NCBI RefSeq assembly: GCF_014236655.1
Contig: NZ_JACMYG010000007.1
Coordinates: 177,308 to 241,307, forward strand
Reading direction: 5' to 3'
DNA length: 64,000 nt
Source: Pseudomonas kielensis
GTDB taxonomy: Bacteria > Pseudomonadota > Gammaproteobacteria > Pseudomonadales > Pseudomonadaceae
In this document: positions 1-17,048 of the stretch, piece after piece
Layout of the letters: each line of letters starts with the position of its first letter
Position numbering within the stretch: the stretch's first letter is position 1
Notes under the pieces: generated by a model
Databases searched by the model: none
What the model was told of the DNA's origin: nothing
Seen by the model: only the letters and a program-made list of their open reading frames with translations
Program-made: the position numbers and the translations under genes

Positions 1-137
1 TGTTGTTTTATCTGATTGAGTGGGCGCGTGGTCGTCCCTTGTCGGATCGGGTGCAAGGTTGGGGGATACAGATCGGTATCAGTTTGGTGGTCGGGGTGAT
101 GTTGCTTGCCTTGGTCAACGATCTGGGTCGACTGTAA
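1..137 (+). CDS. rseP: RseP site-2 protease, C-terminal end (partial)
   Basis: The last 45 codons of a gene that begins before the window (reading frame from base 3, TAA at 135-137). The residues contain a hydrophobic stretch (IGISLVVGVMLLALVNDL) that fits the last membrane helix of the intramembrane zinc protease RseP/MucP, which cleaves anti-sigma factor RseA/MucA. Position directly upstream of bamA and skp is the usual place for rseP in gamma-proteobacteria. The catalytic HExxH region is outside the window, so the identity rests on the C-terminal sequence and on context. Confidence 0.88.
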   Translation, partial: LFYLIEWARGRPLSDRVQGWGIQIGISLVVGVMLLALVNDLGRL

Positions 138-157
138 CGCTTCGCTGAATTGCGAAT

Positions 158-181
158 CTGCCGCATTTTGCGGCAGTTTTT
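158..181 (+). terminator. intrinsic terminator or attenuator between rseP and bamA
   Basis: A perfect 8-bp stem (CTGCCGCA / TGCGGCAG) with a 3-base loop is followed by five T. It ends 28 bases before the bamA ATG, so readthrough from rseP would be reduced, yet no obvious separate bamA promoter fits in the remaining space. Confidence 0.75.
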
Positions 182-209
182 ATTGCCAGTTGGAATAAGA
201 AAGGACTTC

Positions 210-2600
210 ATGAAACGTCTGCTGCTAACTGCGGTTCTCACCGTATTGATGATCGCCGAAGTTCACGCCGAGTCCTTCACTATCTCCGATATTCGCGTCA
301 ACGGCCTCCAGCGGGTATCCGCCGGCAGCGTCTTTGGTGCCTTGCCGTTGAACGTCGGTGAACAGGCGGATGATCGTCGCCTGGTCGAATCCACTCGTGC
401 GCTGTTCAAAACCGGTTTCTTCCAGGACATCCAGTTGGGTCGCGACGGCAACGTCCTGGTCATCACGGTAGTCGAGCGTCCATCTGTCGCCAGTATCGAG
501 ATCGAAGGCAACAAGGCGATCTCCACTGAAGACTTGATGAAGGGCCTCAAGCAATCCGGCCTGGCTGAAGGCGAAATCTTCCAGCGTGCAACCCTCGAAG
601 GCGTGCGTAACGAACTGCAGCGCCAGTACGTGGCTCAAGGCCGCTACTCGGCCACCGTTGATACCGAAGTGGTCCCCCAGCCGCGCAACCGCGTGGGCCT
701 GAAGGTCAACATCAACGAAGGCACCGTTGCCGCTATCCAGCACATCAACGTGGTGGGTAACACGGTTTTCCCCGACGAAGACCTGATCGACCTGTTCGAA
801 CTCAAGACCACCAACTGGTTGTCGTTCTTCAAGAACGATGACAAGTACGCCCGTGAAAAACTCTCCGGTGACCTCGAGCGCCTGCGCTCCTACTACCTGG
901 ACCGCGGCTATATCAACATGGATATCGCTTCGACCCAGGTGTCCATCACCCCGGACAAGAAGCACGTCTACATCACTGTCAACGTCAACGAAGGCCAGAA
1001 GTACAACGTTCGTGACGTGAAGCTCAGCGGCGACCTGAAAGTGCCTGAAGACCAGGTCAAGGCGTTGTTGCTGGTGCAGAAAGGCCAGGTGTTCTCGCGC
1101 AAGCTGATGACCACCACTTCCGAACTGATCACCCGTCGCCTGGGTAACGAGGGCTACACCTTCGCCAACGTCAACGGCGTGCCTCAGCCCCACGACGAAG
1201 ACCACACGGTCGATATCACCTTCGTGGTCGATCCCGGCAAGCGTGCCTACGTCAACCGTATCAACTTCCGTGGCAACACCAAGTCCGAAGACGAAGTGCT
1301 GCGTCGTGAAATGCGCCAGATGGAAGGTGGCTGGGCTTCGACCTACCTGATCGACCAGTCCAAGACCCGTCTGGAACGCCTGGGCTTCTTCAAGGAAGTC
1401 AACGTCGAGACACCGGCTGTACCGGGTGTCGATGACCAGGTAGACGTCAACTACAGCGTTGAAGAACAAGCATCCGGCTCGATTACCGCCAGCGTCGGTT
1501 TTGCCCAGAGCGCCGGTCTGATCCTGGGTGGTTCGATTACCCAGAACAACTTCCTGGGTACCGGTAACAAGGTCAGCATCGGTTTGACCCGCAGTGAATA
1601 CCAGAGCCGCTATAACTTCGGTTACGTGGACCCCTACTGGACAGCTGATGGCGTGAGCCTGGGTTACAACGCGTTCTACCGCACCACTGACTACGATGAG
1701 CTCGACACCGACGTTTCCAGCTACGCCGTGGACAGCCTGGGTGCCGGTGTCAGCGTGGGTTACCCGATCAGCGAGACTTCGCGCCTGACCTTTGGCCTGA
1801 ACGCACAGCAAGACAAGATCAAGACCGGCCAGTACACCGTCGACGAGATCTTCGACTTCGTTAACCGTGAAGGCGACCAGTACCTGAACTTCAAGGCTTC
1901 GGCCGGCTGGTCGGAGTCGACCCTGAACAAAGGCGTATTGGCTACCCGTGGTCACTCCCAGAGCGTGACCCTGGAAACCACCGTGCCGGGCAGCGACCTG
2001 TCGTTCTTTAAACTCGACTACCGTGGCCAGTTGTTCCAGCCATTGACCGATAACTACACCCTGCGCCTGCACACTGAGCTGGGCTACGGTGACGGCTACG
2101 GCTCGACGGATGGCTTGCCATTCTACGAAAACTACTATGCTGGTGGTTTCAACTCGGTTCGTGGCTTCAAGGACAGTACCTTGGGTCCGCGCAGTACTCC
2201 GAGCCGTGGTGTAAAAGATACGGGGAACCAAGGTACGGCTCTCGACCCGGACCAGGATCCGCTGCCGTTTGGTGGTAACGTCCTGATCCAGGGTGGTGCC
2301 GAGCTGTTGTTCCCGCTGCCATTCGTCAAGGATCAACGTTCACTGCGTACTTCCGTGTTCTGGGATGTCGGTAACGTGTTTGACTCCAAGTGCGAGCAGA
2401 CCAAGAACACCGCGCCTGATTCGTACTCGAACACGCAGTGCAACGACGTCAGCCTCAGCAACCTGGCCAGCTCCGTGGGTATTGGTGTGACCTGGGTTAC
2501 CGCATTGGGTCCTTTGAGCTTTGCTCTGGCCATGCCGGTGAAAGAACCGGATAACGCTGAAACCCAAGTGTTCCAATTTTCCCTCGGCCAGACGTTCTAA
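210..2600 (+). CDS. bamA: BamA outer-membrane protein assembly factor
   Basis: Essential Omp85 protein that folds and inserts beta-barrel proteins into the outer membrane as the core of the BAM complex. The 796-residue product has a signal peptide (about residues 1-20, ending VHA), five POTRA domains (about 22-420) and a C-terminal barrel (about 421-796). The family VRGF motif lies at 650-653 and the protein ends in Phe, the usual beta-signal. The ATG at 210 was chosen over the in-frame codon at 150 because it begins a proper signal peptide and follows an AAGAAAGGA ribosome site; starting at 150 would add 20 residues ahead of the signal peptide. It is followed by the periplasmic chaperone gene skp. 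Confidence 0.97.
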   Translation: MKRLLLTAVLTVLMIAEVHAESFTISDIRVNGLQRVSAGSVFGALPLNVGEQADDRRLVESTRALFKTGFFQDIQLGRDGNVLVITVVERPSVASIEIEGNKAISTEDLMKGLKQSGLAEGEIFQRATLEGVRNELQRQYVAQGRYSATVDTEVVPQPRNRVGLKVNINEGTVAAIQHINVVGNTVFPDEDLIDLFELKTTNWLSFFKNDDKYAREKLSGDLERLRSYYLDRGYINMDIASTQVSITPDKKHVYITVNVNEGQKYNVRDVKLSGDLKVPEDQVKALLLVQKGQVFSRKLMTTTSELITRRLGNEGYTFANVNGVPQPHDEDHTVDITFVVDPGKRAYVNRINFRGNTKSEDEVLRREMRQMEGGWASTYLIDQSKTRLERLGFFKEVNVETPAVPGVDDQVDVNYSVEEQASGSITASVGFAQSAGLILGGSITQNNFLGTGNKVSIGLTRSEYQSRYNFGYVDPYWTADGVSLGYNAFYRTTDYDELDTDVSSYAVDSLGAGVSVGYPISETSRLTFGLNAQQDKIKTGQYTVDEIFDFVNREGDQYLNFKASAGWSESTLNKGVLATRGHSQSVTLETTVPGSDLSFFKLDYRGQLFQPLTDNYTLRLHTELGYGDGYGSTDGLPFYENYYAGGFNSVRGFKDSTLGPRSTPSRGVKDTGNQGTALDPDQDPLPFGGNVLIQGGAELLFPLPFVKDQRSLRTSVFWDVGNVFDSKCEQTKNTAPDSYSNTQCNDVSLSNLASSVGIGVTWVTALGPLSFALAMPVKEPDNAETQVFQFSLGQTF

Positions 2601-2645
2601 GCGTCTGTCCCAAGACAACGACAATGGATTTTGTAGGAGTGCATC

Positions 2646-3149
2646 GTGCGTAAGTTGACTCAATTGGTTCTCCTGGCAACTGTCCTGGTAGCGACCCCGG
2701 CATTTGCCGACATGAAGATCGCAGTACTGAACTACCAGATGGCGTTGCTGGAGTCGGACGCAGCGAAGAAGTACGCAGTGGACGCCGAGAAGAAATTCGG
2801 CCCACAACTGACCAAGCTCAAGACCCTGGAAAGCAGTGCCAAAGGCATCCAGGACCGTCTGGTCAGCGGTGGCGACAAAATGGCCCAGGGTGAGCGTGAG
2901 CGTCTGGAGCTTGAATTCAAGCAAAAGGCCCGCGACTTCCAGTTCCAGTCCAAGGAATTGAACGAAGCCAAGGCCGTTGCCGACCGTGAAATGCTCAAGC
3001 AGCTCAAGCCTAAGCTGGACAGCGCTGTGGAAGAAGTGATCAAGAAAGGTGCTTTTGACCTGGTCTTCGAGCGTGGCGCAGTGATTGATGTCAAGCCGCA
3101 ATACGACATCACCCGCCAGGTCATCGAGCGCATGAATCAGCTGAAGTAA
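2646..3149 (+). CDS. skp: Skp/OmpH periplasmic chaperone
   Basis: Holdase that carries unfolded outer-membrane proteins through the periplasm to BamA. The 167-residue protein has a signal peptide ending TPAFA (about residue 21) followed by a highly charged, Lys/Glu-rich helical body (about 45-130) expected to form the coiled-coil tentacles of the trimer. It starts with GTG at 2646, with AGGAG at 2635-2639. It lies 45 bases after bamA and 3 bases before lpxD, so the envelope genes appear to be one operon. Confidence 0.95.
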   Translation: MRKLTQLVLLATVLVATPAFADMKIAVLNYQMALLESDAAKKYAVDAEKKFGPQLTKLKTLESSAKGIQDRLVSGGDKMAQGERERLELEFKQKARDFQFQSKELNEAKAVADREMLKQLKPKLDSAVEEVIKKGAFDLVFERGAVIDVKPQYDITRQVIERMNQLK

Positions 3150-3152
3150 TCC

Positions 3153-4208
3153 ATGACAGCGACTAAAACACTCGGCCAGTTGGCCGAGTTCCTGGGCGCC
3201 ACCCTGTGTGGCGACCCGGAGAAGACAATTACTGGGCTAGCCACTTTACAAGAGGCTGGCCCAGCTCAGTTGAGCTTTCTGGCAAACCCCCAATACCGCA
3301 AATACCTGGCCGACAGCCATGCCGCAGCCGTGTTGCTGAAGGCCGCTGACGCCGAAGGTTTTGCCGGTGATGCGCTGGTGGTGCCGGATCCCTACGCGGC
3401 GTACGCGCGGGTGTCTCACCTGTTCGATCCCAAGCCCAAGGCGGCTGCCGGTATCCACCCGACGGCGGTCATCGCCGTGGATGCGGTGGTTGACCCGGCG
3501 GCGAGCATCGGTGCCTTTGCGGTGATCGAGAGTGGCGCCCGTATTGCTGCCGGAGTCACGGTCGGCGCGCATTGCTTCATCGGGGCTCGTAGCGAGATCG
3601 GTGAGGGTGGCTGGCTGGCCCCGCGGGTGACGCTGTACCACGACGTGCGCATTGGCAAGCGGGTGGTCATTCAGTCCGGTGCGGTGCTCGGCGGTGAGGG
3701 TTTCGGTTTCGCCAACGAAAAGGGCATCTGGCAGAAAATTGCCCAGGTCGGTGGGGTGTTGGTCGGTGATGACGTGGAGATTGGCGTGAATACCGCTATC
3801 GACCGTGGCGCCTTGGCTGACACCATCCTCGGCAATGGGGTGAAGCTCGACAACCAGATACAGATCGCGCACAACGTGCAGGTGGGTGATCACACCGCCA
3901 TGGCGGCGTGCGTAGGCATTTCCGGCAGCACCAAGATCGGCAAGCATTGCATGCTGGCCGGCGGTGTCGGGCTGGTGGGGCACATCGAGATCTGCGACAA
4001 CGTATTCCTCACCGGAATGACCATGGTCACCCACTCGATTACCGAGCCGGGCGCCTACTCTTCCGGTACGGCCATGCAGCCGGCCGCCGAGTGGCGTAAA
4101 AGCGCGGCACGCATCCGTCAGCTCGACGACATCGCGCGACGTCTGCGCCAGTTGGAAAAGCAGGTAAGTGAAGTGACCCCTGGTGGTAATGCTTCATCAG
4201 ATGGCTGA
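3153..4208 (+). CDS. lpxD: LpxD UDP-3-O-acyl-glucosamine N-acyltransferase
   Basis: Third step of lipid A synthesis: transfers a 3-hydroxyacyl chain from ACP to the 2-amino group of UDP-3-O-acylglucosamine in the cytoplasm. At 351 residues it has the normal length. An N-terminal uridine-binding domain (about 1-100) is followed by a long run of hexapeptide repeats (about 100-300) that fold into a left-handed beta helix, and a C-terminal helix ([18 protein letters not shown]) typical of LpxD trimers. The order skp-lpxD-fabZ-lpxA-lpxB is the classical lipid A cluster. Confidence 0.97.
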   Translation: MTATKTLGQLAEFLGATLCGDPEKTITGLATLQEAGPAQLSFLANPQYRKYLADSHAAAVLLKAADAEGFAGDALVVPDPYAAYARVSHLFDPKPKAAAGIHPTAVIAVDAVVDPAASIGAFAVIESGARIAAGVTVGAHCFIGARSEIGEGGWLAPRVTLYHDVRIGKRVVIQSGAVLGGEGFGFANEKGIWQKIAQVGGVLVGDDVEIGVNTAIDRGALADTILGNGVKLDNQIQIAHNVQVGDHTAMAACVGISGSTKIGKHCMLAGGVGLVGHIEICDNVFLTGMTMVTHSITEPGAYSSGTAMQPAAEWRKSAARIRQLDDIARRLRQLEKQVSEVTPGGNASSDG

Positions 4209-4316
4209 TACCATTTCCATATCAAGTGTGCACAGCCGTTAGACTGCCTCCTTGATTTGCTAGAGGAGCGTGCATCAGTCGCGCGTTCCCAATCTTTACA
4301 TAGGCTTCCCCCCGAA

Positions 4317-4757
4317 ATGATGGACATCAACGAGATTCGCGAATACCTGCCTCACCGTTACCCGTTCCTGCTGGTGGACCGGGTAGTGGACCTCAATGTT
4401 GAGGAAAAGCGCATTCGTGCCTACAAGAATGTCAGCATCAACGAGCCGTTCTTCAACGGTCACTTCCCTGCGCATCCAATCATGCCGGGCGTATTGATCA
4501 TTGAAGCGATGGCCCAGGCTGCCGGAATCCTTGGTTTCAAAATGCTCGACGTCAAGCCTGCCGATGGCACGCTTTACTACTTTGTCGGCTCCGACAAGCT
4601 ACGCTTCCGTCAGCCAGTCAAGCCGGGCGATCAGTTGATCCTCGAAGCCACCTTCATCAGCTGCAAGCGCAAGATCTGGAAGTTTGAATGCCAGGCTTCG
4701 GTGGATGGCAAGCCCGTATGCTCGGCCGAGATCATCTGTGCGGAACAAAAAGTATGA
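4317..4757 (+). CDS. fabZ: FabZ 3-hydroxyacyl-ACP dehydratase
   Basis: Dehydrates beta-hydroxyacyl-ACP in type II fatty-acid synthesis, competing with LpxA and LpxD for hydroxyacyl-ACP. The 146-residue hot-dog protein carries the active-site segment [12 protein letters not shown], with catalytic His49 and Glu63. The start at 4317 (two adjacent ATG codons) gives the usual family length; an upstream in-frame codon at 4257 would add 20 unrelated residues. The stop overlaps the lpxA start (ATGA), indicating translational coupling. Confidence 0.96.
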   Translation: MMDINEIREYLPHRYPFLLVDRVVDLNVEEKRIRAYKNVSINEPFFNGHFPAHPIMPGVLIIEAMAQAAGILGFKMLDVKPADGTLYYFVGSDKLRFRQPVKPGDQLILEATFISCKRKIWKFECQASVDGKPVCSAEIICAEQKV

Positions 4758-5530
4758 GTTTGATTGACCCTCGCGCAATCATCGATCCGACGGCCGTACT
4801 GGCCGAGGGCGTTGAGGTCGGCCCCTGGTCGATCGTCGGCGCAGGTGTGGAAATCGGCGAGGGAACAGTGATTGGCCCGCACGTAGTGCTCAAGGGGCCG
4901 ACGCGGATTGGCAAGCACAACCGCATCTATCAGTTTTCCTCGATCGGTGAGGACACCCCTGACCTGAAGTACAAGGGTGAAGAGACGCGCCTGGTGATAG
5001 GAGACCATAACGTTATCCGTGAAGGGGTGACGATTCACCGTGGGACCATCCAGGACCGCTCGGAGACTACCCTGGGCGATCACAACCTGATCATGGCCTA
5101 TGCCCACATCGGCCACGACAGCGTCATCGGCAACCACTGCATCCTGGTCAACAACACGGCGTTGGCCGGGCATGTCCATGTGGCCGACTGGGCGATCCTC
5201 TCCGGTTTCACCCTGGTTCATCAGTATTGCCACATTGGCGCCCACAGCTTTTCCGGTATGGGTACGGCCATCGGCAAGGATGTGCCGGCCTATGTCACAG
5301 TGTTCGGCAACCCGGCAGAAGCGCGCAGCATGAACTTCGAGGGCATGCGCCGTCGTGGGTTCAGCGAAGAAGCGATCCATGCCCTGCGTCGTGCCTACAA
5401 GGTGGTCTACCGCCAGGGCTTGACCGTGGAGCAGGCGCTGGCTGAGCTGGCCGAGCCTTCGGCGCAGTTTCCGGAAGTCGCGCTGTTCCGTGACTCGATC
5501 CAGTCTTCGACCCGCGGCATCACACGCTAA
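4754..5530 (+). CDS. lpxA: LpxA UDP-GlcNAc acyltransferase
   Basis: First committed step of lipid A biosynthesis, adding a 3-hydroxyacyl chain to the 3-OH of UDP-GlcNAc. The 258-residue protein starts [10 protein letters not shown] and is made of hexapeptide repeats (about 1-190) plus a C-terminal helical domain. The general base is His121, in the GHDSV segment. The start overlaps the fabZ stop by ATGA; the longer in-frame version from 4688 would run into fabZ coding sequence and lacks family similarity in the added part. Confidence 0.97.
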   Translation: MSLIDPRAIIDPTAVLAEGVEVGPWSIVGAGVEIGEGTVIGPHVVLKGPTRIGKHNRIYQFSSIGEDTPDLKYKGEETRLVIGDHNVIREGVTIHRGTIQDRSETTLGDHNLIMAYAHIGHDSVIGNHCILVNNTALAGHVHVADWAILSGFTLVHQYCHIGAHSFSGMGTAIGKDVPAYVTVFGNPAEARSMNFEGMRRRGFSEEAIHALRRAYKVVYRQGLTVEQALAELAEPSAQFPEVALFRDSIQSSTRGITR

Positions 5531-5532
5531 CC

Positions 5533-6663
5533 ATGGCTAATCTGCGTATAGCGCTGGTGGCGGGCGAAGCTTCCGGCGACATCCTGGGCGCGGGTCTGAT
5601 GCGTGCCCTCAAGGCTCGCCACCCGGCGGTCGAGTTCATCGGCGTCGGCGGTCCGCTGATGCAGGCTGAAGGCCTGACTTCCTATTTCCCCATGGAGCGC
5701 TTGTCGGTCATGGGGCTGGTGGAAGTCCTGGGGCGCTTGCGTGAGCTGCTGGCCCGACGCAAGAAGTTGATCAAGACCTTGATCGCCGAAAAGCCGGACG
5801 TGTTCATCGGTATCGATGCGCCGGACTTCACCCTCAATATCGAACTCAAGTTGCGTCAGGCCGGGATCAAGACCGTGCACTACGTCAGCCCTTCGGTCTG
5901 GGCCTGGCGGCAGAAGCGTGTGCTGAAGATTCGTGAAGGCTGCGACCTGATGCTGACGCTGCTGCCGTTCGAAGCCCGATTCTACGAAGAGAAGGGCGTA
6001 CCGGTGCGGTTTGTCGGCCACACCCTGGCTGATGCCATTCCGCTGGAAGCCGACCGAGCCGCGGCGCGTGCCGAACTGGGCCTGCCGGACGGCCCGCTGG
6101 TGGCGTTGATGCCGGGCAGCCGGGGCGGTGAAGTCGGGCGCCTGGGCGGCTTGTTCCTCGATGCTGCGCAGCGGCTGCGGGCCATGCGCCCCGGGGTGCG
6201 GTTTATCATTCCGTGCGCCAACCCGGAGCGGCGGGTGCAGCTCGAAGAGCTGCTGGCTGGCCGTGATTTGCCGGTCACCCTGCTGGACGGGCGCTCGCAC
6301 CAGGCGCTCGCGGCCTGCGACGCGGTCCTGATCGCTTCGGGCACCGCGACCCTGGAGGCGTTGTTGTACAAGCGGCCGATGGTCGTGGCCTATCGCCTGG
6401 CGCCGCTGACCTACTGGATTCTCAAGCGCATGGTGAAAAGCCCTTACATCTCCTTGCCGAACTTGTTGGCCCAGCGTCTGCTGGTGCCCGAGTTGCTGCA
6501 GGACGATGCGACGCCCGAGGCGTTGGCGCTGACCCTGTCGCCGCTGATCGATGGCGGCGAAGAGCAAACCATCGGTTTTGACCAGATCCACCGGACCCTG
6601 CGCCGCGATGCCTCGAACCAGGCCGCTGAGGCGGTCCTCAACTTGATCGGCGCACCACAATGA
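5533..6663 (+). CDS. lpxB: LpxB lipid-A-disaccharide synthase
   Basis: GT19 glycosyltransferase that condenses UDP-2,3-diacylglucosamine with lipid X to make the lipid A disaccharide at the inner membrane. The 376-residue length is normal. The N-terminal [13 protein letters not shown] motif, the central SPSVWAWR segment and the [13 protein letters not shown] segment are family hallmarks. It follows lpxA by 2 bases and overlaps rnhB by 4 bases (ATGA). Confidence 0.97.
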   Translation: MANLRIALVAGEASGDILGAGLMRALKARHPAVEFIGVGGPLMQAEGLTSYFPMERLSVMGLVEVLGRLRELLARRKKLIKTLIAEKPDVFIGIDAPDFTLNIELKLRQAGIKTVHYVSPSVWAWRQKRVLKIREGCDLMLTLLPFEARFYEEKGVPVRFVGHTLADAIPLEADRAAARAELGLPDGPLVALMPGSRGGEVGRLGGLFLDAAQRLRAMRPGVRFIIPCANPERRVQLEELLAGRDLPVTLLDGRSHQALAACDAVLIASGTATLEALLYKRPMVVAYRLAPLTYWILKRMVKSPYISLPNLLAQRLLVPELLQDDATPEALALTLSPLIDGGEEQTIGFDQIHRTLRRDASNQAAEAVLNLIGAPQ

Positions 6664-7301
6664 GTACGGTAAAGATGCAAATGGGCCTGGATTTCAACCT
6701 CGTCGCGGATGCTCAAGAGCTGGTCGCCGGAGTCGATGAAGTAGGGCGCGGTCCGCTCTGTGGTGCGGTGGTGACGGCGGCGGTGATCCTCGATCCGCAG
6801 CGCCCGATCCTCGGCCTCAATGACTCCAAGAAGCTCACTGAAGCCCGGCGCGAAAAGCTCTACGACGAAATCTGTGAAAAAGCCCTGAGCTGGTGCATCG
6901 CTCGCGCTGAAATCGAAGAAATCGACGAGTTGAACATTCTCCATGCCACCATGCTGGCGATGCAGCGCGCTGTCGAAGGCCTGCACATTCAGCCAAAGCT
7001 GGCGATGATCGACGGTAATCGCTGCCCCAAGCTGGCCATGCCGGCGGAAGCGGTGGTCAAGGGCGATAGCAAGGTCCCGGCGATTGCCGCGGCGTCGATC
7101 CTGGCCAAAGTCAGTCGCGACCGTGAAATGGCGGCCTTTGAATTGATTTATCCGGGGTATGGCATCGGCGGCCACAAAGGTTATCCGACGCCTGTGCATC
7201 TGGAAGCCTTGGCGCGCCTAGGCCCGACCCCGATTCACCGACGTTCGTTCGCGCCGGTGCGGCAGGCTTACGAGGCTCGCGAAGGGCTGCTAGAGCGCTA
7301 G
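6660..7301 (+). CDS. rnhB: Ribonuclease HII
   Basis: Removes ribonucleotides from RNA-DNA hybrids and nicks at single ribonucleotides misincorporated in DNA. The 213-residue protein carries the DEVGRGPL motif (acidic residues Asp26 and Glu27) and the later [21 protein letters not shown] segment. The start overlaps the lpxB stop by ATGA; a shorter form beginning MQMGLDF at 6675 is possible and matches many annotated homologs. It is the last gene before a terminator-like hairpin. Confidence 0.95.
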   Translation: MSTVKMQMGLDFNLVADAQELVAGVDEVGRGPLCGAVVTAAVILDPQRPILGLNDSKKLTEARREKLYDEICEKALSWCIARAEIEEIDELNILHATMLAMQRAVEGLHIQPKLAMIDGNRCPKLAMPAEAVVKGDSKVPAIAAASILAKVSRDREMAAFELIYPGYGIGGHKGYPTPVHLEALARLGPTPIHRRSFAPVRQAYEAREGLLER

Positions 7302-7321
7302 TCCAAGCTGATGTTTTTGCC

Positions 7322-7345
7322 AAGGCCCGGTACAATCCGGGCCTT
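7322..7345 (+). terminator. terminator-like hairpin between rnhB and dnaE
   Basis: A perfect 9-bp stem (AAGGCCCGG / CCGGGCCTT) with a 6-base loop, followed by a T-rich tail (GTTGTCT). It probably ends the lipid A operon, 29 bases before the dnaE start. Confidence 0.65.
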
Positions 7346-7374
7346 GTTGTCTCCACGTTATTAGCAGGATCACT

Positions 7375-10896
<3,522 letters not shown>

Positions 10897-11036
10897 CGGT
10901 CAGGGGCCCTTGAAGCGCCCTGGCCATGACCCGAATTTTTAATCTCGACCTGAACGCGCCTGTCCCTTAAGGTAGGGCGCGAATAGACAACCGGCCGACC
11001 CAAGCTCACTTGGACGTCGACCCAAGACGGACGCCT

Positions 11037-11984
11037 ATGAACCCGAATTTTCTAGATTTCGAACAGCCGATCGCCGACCTGCAAGCCAAGATCGAAGAGT
11101 TGCGCTTGGTCGGTAATGACAATTCGCTGAATATCGGCGATGAGATCTCGCGCCTGCAGGACAAGAGCAGCACGCTGACCGAAGACATCTTCGGCAAGCT
11201 GACCAGCTGGCAGATCGCTCGTCTGGCGCGTCATCCGCGTCGTCCCTACACCCTGGACTACATCCAGCACATCTTCACCGAGTTCGATGAACTGCACGGT
11301 GACCGTCACTTCTCCGATGACGCCGCGATTGTCGGCGGTGTCGCCCGCCTGGACGACCAGCCAGTGATGGTGATCGGTCACCAGAAAGGCCGTGAAGTGC
11401 GTGAGAAGGTTCGCCGCAACTTCGGTATGCCGCGTCCGGAAGGCTACCGCAAGGCGTGCCGCCTGATGGAAATGGCTGAACGCTTCAAGATGCCGATCCT
11501 GACCTTCATCGACACGCCGGGTGCCTACCCGGGGATCGACGCCGAAGAGCGCAACCAGAGCGAGGCTATCGCCTGGAACCTGCGTGTCATGGCTCGCCTG
11601 AAAACCCCAATCATCGCCACCGTGATCGGTGAGGGTGGTTCCGGTGGTGCACTGGCTATCGGTGTCTGCGATCAGTTGAACATGCTGCAGTATTCGACCT
11701 ACGCGGTGATTTCGCCGGAAGGGTGTGCCTCGATCCTGTGGAAAACCGCAGAAAAGGCCCCGGATGCCGCTGAAGCGATGGGCATCACCGCCGAGCGCCT
11801 CAAGGGCCTGGGTATCGTCGATAAAGTGATCGGCGAGCCATTGGGCGGCGCCCACCGCGATCCGGCCGCTGCAGCTGCCTCGATCCGTGGTGAGCTGATC
11901 GCGCAACTGCAGATGCTCAAGAAATTCGACAACGACGCGCTGCTGGCCCGCCGTTACGAGCGCCTGATGAGCTACGGTCTGTGA
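11037..11984 (+). CDS. accA: Acetyl-CoA carboxylase carboxyltransferase subunit alpha
   Basis: Catalyses carboxyl transfer from biotin-BCCP to acetyl-CoA together with AccD, giving malonyl-CoA. The 315-residue protein begins [16 protein letters not shown], the conserved N-terminus; a GTG/ATG-type start at 11010 would add 9 residues without similarity. The crotonase-fold motifs [11 protein letters not shown] and [13 protein letters not shown] are present. Confidence 0.97.
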   Translation: MNPNFLDFEQPIADLQAKIEELRLVGNDNSLNIGDEISRLQDKSSTLTEDIFGKLTSWQIARLARHPRRPYTLDYIQHIFTEFDELHGDRHFSDDAAIVGGVARLDDQPVMVIGHQKGREVREKVRRNFGMPRPEGYRKACRLMEMAERFKMPILTFIDTPGAYPGIDAEERNQSEAIAWNLRVMARLKTPIIATVIGEGGSGGALAIGVCDQLNMLQYSTYAVISPEGCASILWKTAEKAPDAAEAMGITAERLKGLGIVDKVIGEPLGGAHRDPAAAAASIRGELIAQLQMLKKFDNDALLARRYERLMSYGL

Positions 11985-12002
11985 TCTGACACCGGATCAT
12001 GA

Positions 12003-12084
12003 TGGGAGCGAGCCTGCTCGCAGTGACGAAGCTACAGTCAACCTGCGTGTTGGCTGGCCTTTTTCGCGAGCAGGCTCGCTCCCA
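12003..12084. repeat. REPIN-type inverted REP pair
   Basis: Two perfectly complementary 19-bp arms (12003-12021 and 12066-12084; core GGGAGCGAGCCTGCTCGC) flank 44 bases of unrelated sequence. The core matches the widespread Pseudomonas extragenic repeat theme GTGGGAGC-(G/A)-(G/A)GC-TGCTCGC, arranged head to head as in a REPIN. It lies in the accA-tilS gap and could also act as a transcription stop or mRNA stabiliser. Confidence 0.8.
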
Positions 12085-12110
12085 CCGCTGATGTGTGCGA
12101 AGTGATCGAT

Positions 12111-13439
12111 ATGCGCCAGCTCACACCTGATCTGTCTGCAAGACTGCTGTTGACCCTGACCCCCTGGCGCAATGCACCGACCTGGCGCATCGCCTTCTCC
12201 GGTGGCCTCGACTCCACCGTGTTATTGCACCTCCTGGCGCAACTGGCTAAAAGCCAGGCCCTGCCCGAACTTCAAGCGATCCATGTGCATCACGGCCTGC
12301 AGGCTGCGGCTGATGCGTGGCCGCAGCATTGTCAGGCCGTGTGTGACGGGCTGGGCGTGCCGCTGGCGGTGATGCGGGTTCAGGTCCAGGCCGGTGCGAG
12401 CCTGGAGCGAGCCGCCCGTGAGGCGCGTTATGCGGCCTTTGCCCAGGTGATCCAGGTCGATGAAGTGCTGCTGACTGCCCAGCATCGCGACGATCAGGCC
12501 GAGACCCTGATGTTTCGTCTGTTGAGGGGCGCGGGGGTCAGGGGCTTGTCGGCAATGCCGGCCCATCGTGCCCTGGGACCCGGGCACCTGGTGCGGCCGT
12601 TGCTGGATGTGTCGCGGGCCGAGCTTGAGGCGTACGCCTGTGAACACCAGTTGCGCTGGGTCGAGGACCCCTCTAATGGTGATCAGCAGTTTTCCCGCAA
12701 TTATCTGCGCCAGCAGGTTTTCCCCGTCCTCAGTCGTCGCTGGCCCCAGGCAGCCGCCACCCTGGCGCGCAGTGCCGGCCATCTGCGCGAGGCCCAGGGC
12801 TTGCTCGATGAGTTGGCGCAGATGGACCTGGCCCAGGCTGCCACCGCCCATGAGTTTGCCTGGCTGGGGCATCCATCGCTGGACCTGGCGGCGCTTGCCG
12901 GGCTGTCCGCGGCTCGCCAGCGCAACGCCCTGGGGCATTGGCTGGCGACGCTGACTCGCCTGCCAGACACTGACCATTGGTCGGGTTGGGACAGCCTGCG
13001 GGATGCCGCGGCGGATGCCCGGCCGATCTGGCGACTGGCGGATGGCGAAGTGCATCGGGCCAATGGGCGGGTCTGGTGGTTGTCCGGCGATCGGCTGCCC
13101 GCGCTCACGGGTACAGTGCCCTGGCCTGATCCAGCAACTGAACTGGCACTGCCCGGCAATGGTCGGCTCAGCCTGGTGGGTGAGCCCCCGCACGGCCTGC
13201 TCAGCGTGCGTTACCGCCAGGGCGGGGAGGTGATGCAGTTGCCCGGTCGTGGACACCGCGACCTCAAGCGCTTGCTCAATGAGCGTCAGGTGCCGTGGTT
13301 CGCCCGTGGCAGATTGCCGCTGCTGTACTGCGATGAGCAATTGATTGCCGTGGCCAACCTGCCCGGGCTGGATGTCAGCGCGCAGGCAAACCTGGTTTTG
13401 CGATGGCAGCCAGTAATCAACGATCAAGGTTTGAGCTGA
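12111..13439 (+). CDS. tilS: tRNA(Ile)-lysidine synthase
   Basis: ATP-dependent enzyme that adds lysine to C34 of the tRNA-Ile CAU anticodon, an essential decoding modification. The PP-loop SGGLDST is at residues 30-36, and the C-terminal domain includes the conserved RHRDLKRL-like stretch (here GRGHRDLKRLLNERQVPW). 442 residues from the ATG at 12111; the upstream in-frame codon at 12093 would add only six residues (MCEVID). Confidence 0.95.
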   Translation: MRQLTPDLSARLLLTLTPWRNAPTWRIAFSGGLDSTVLLHLLAQLAKSQALPELQAIHVHHGLQAAADAWPQHCQAVCDGLGVPLAVMRVQVQAGASLERAAREARYAAFAQVIQVDEVLLTAQHRDDQAETLMFRLLRGAGVRGLSAMPAHRALGPGHLVRPLLDVSRAELEAYACEHQLRWVEDPSNGDQQFSRNYLRQQVFPVLSRRWPQAAATLARSAGHLREAQGLLDELAQMDLAQAATAHEFAWLGHPSLDLAALAGLSAARQRNALGHWLATLTRLPDTDHWSGWDSLRDAAADARPIWRLADGEVHRANGRVWWLSGDRLPALTGTVPWPDPATELALPGNGRLSLVGEPPHGLLSVRYRQGGEVMQLPGRGHRDLKRLLNERQVPWFARGRLPLLYCDEQLIAVANLPGLDVSAQANLVLRWQPVINDQGLS

Positions 13440-15345
<1,906 letters not shown>

Positions 15346-15372
15346 CGCGCCAAGGCGTGGATTCGCGACGTG

Positions 15373-15399
15373 ACCCACGGGCTGGCAAGGCCCGTGGGT
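15373..15399 (+). terminator. GC-rich hairpin after pyrG
   Basis: A perfect 10-bp stem (ACCCACGGGC / GCCCGTGGGT) with a 7-base loop, 28 bases after the pyrG stop. There is hardly any T-tract, so termination efficiency is uncertain. Confidence 0.5.
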
Positions 15400-15441
15400 T
15401 GCCGCGATTATGCCGCTGGACGTTTCTGGATGATTGGCTGA

Positions 15442-16878
<1,437 letters not shown>

Positions 16879-17048
16879 GCTTGGTGGAGTAAAAAGACAC
16901 CGGATTGTGTCGAAAAAATCGCATCAGCGGGTTTTTTGCCACTAGTCTGATGCCTTAGAGTACGAGCCTGGTTCTTCCAGGCTTCGTGCTATCAGACGCT
17001 TCAAAGTGTTGGCATGGCTGTTTTTTTTCAGTGGATACCTGATATTCG

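Noticed and set aside
225..2336. 703-codon open frame antisense to bamA
   Set aside because: Shadow of a high-GC gene: the protein has no recognisable domain and bamA on the plus strand is certain.
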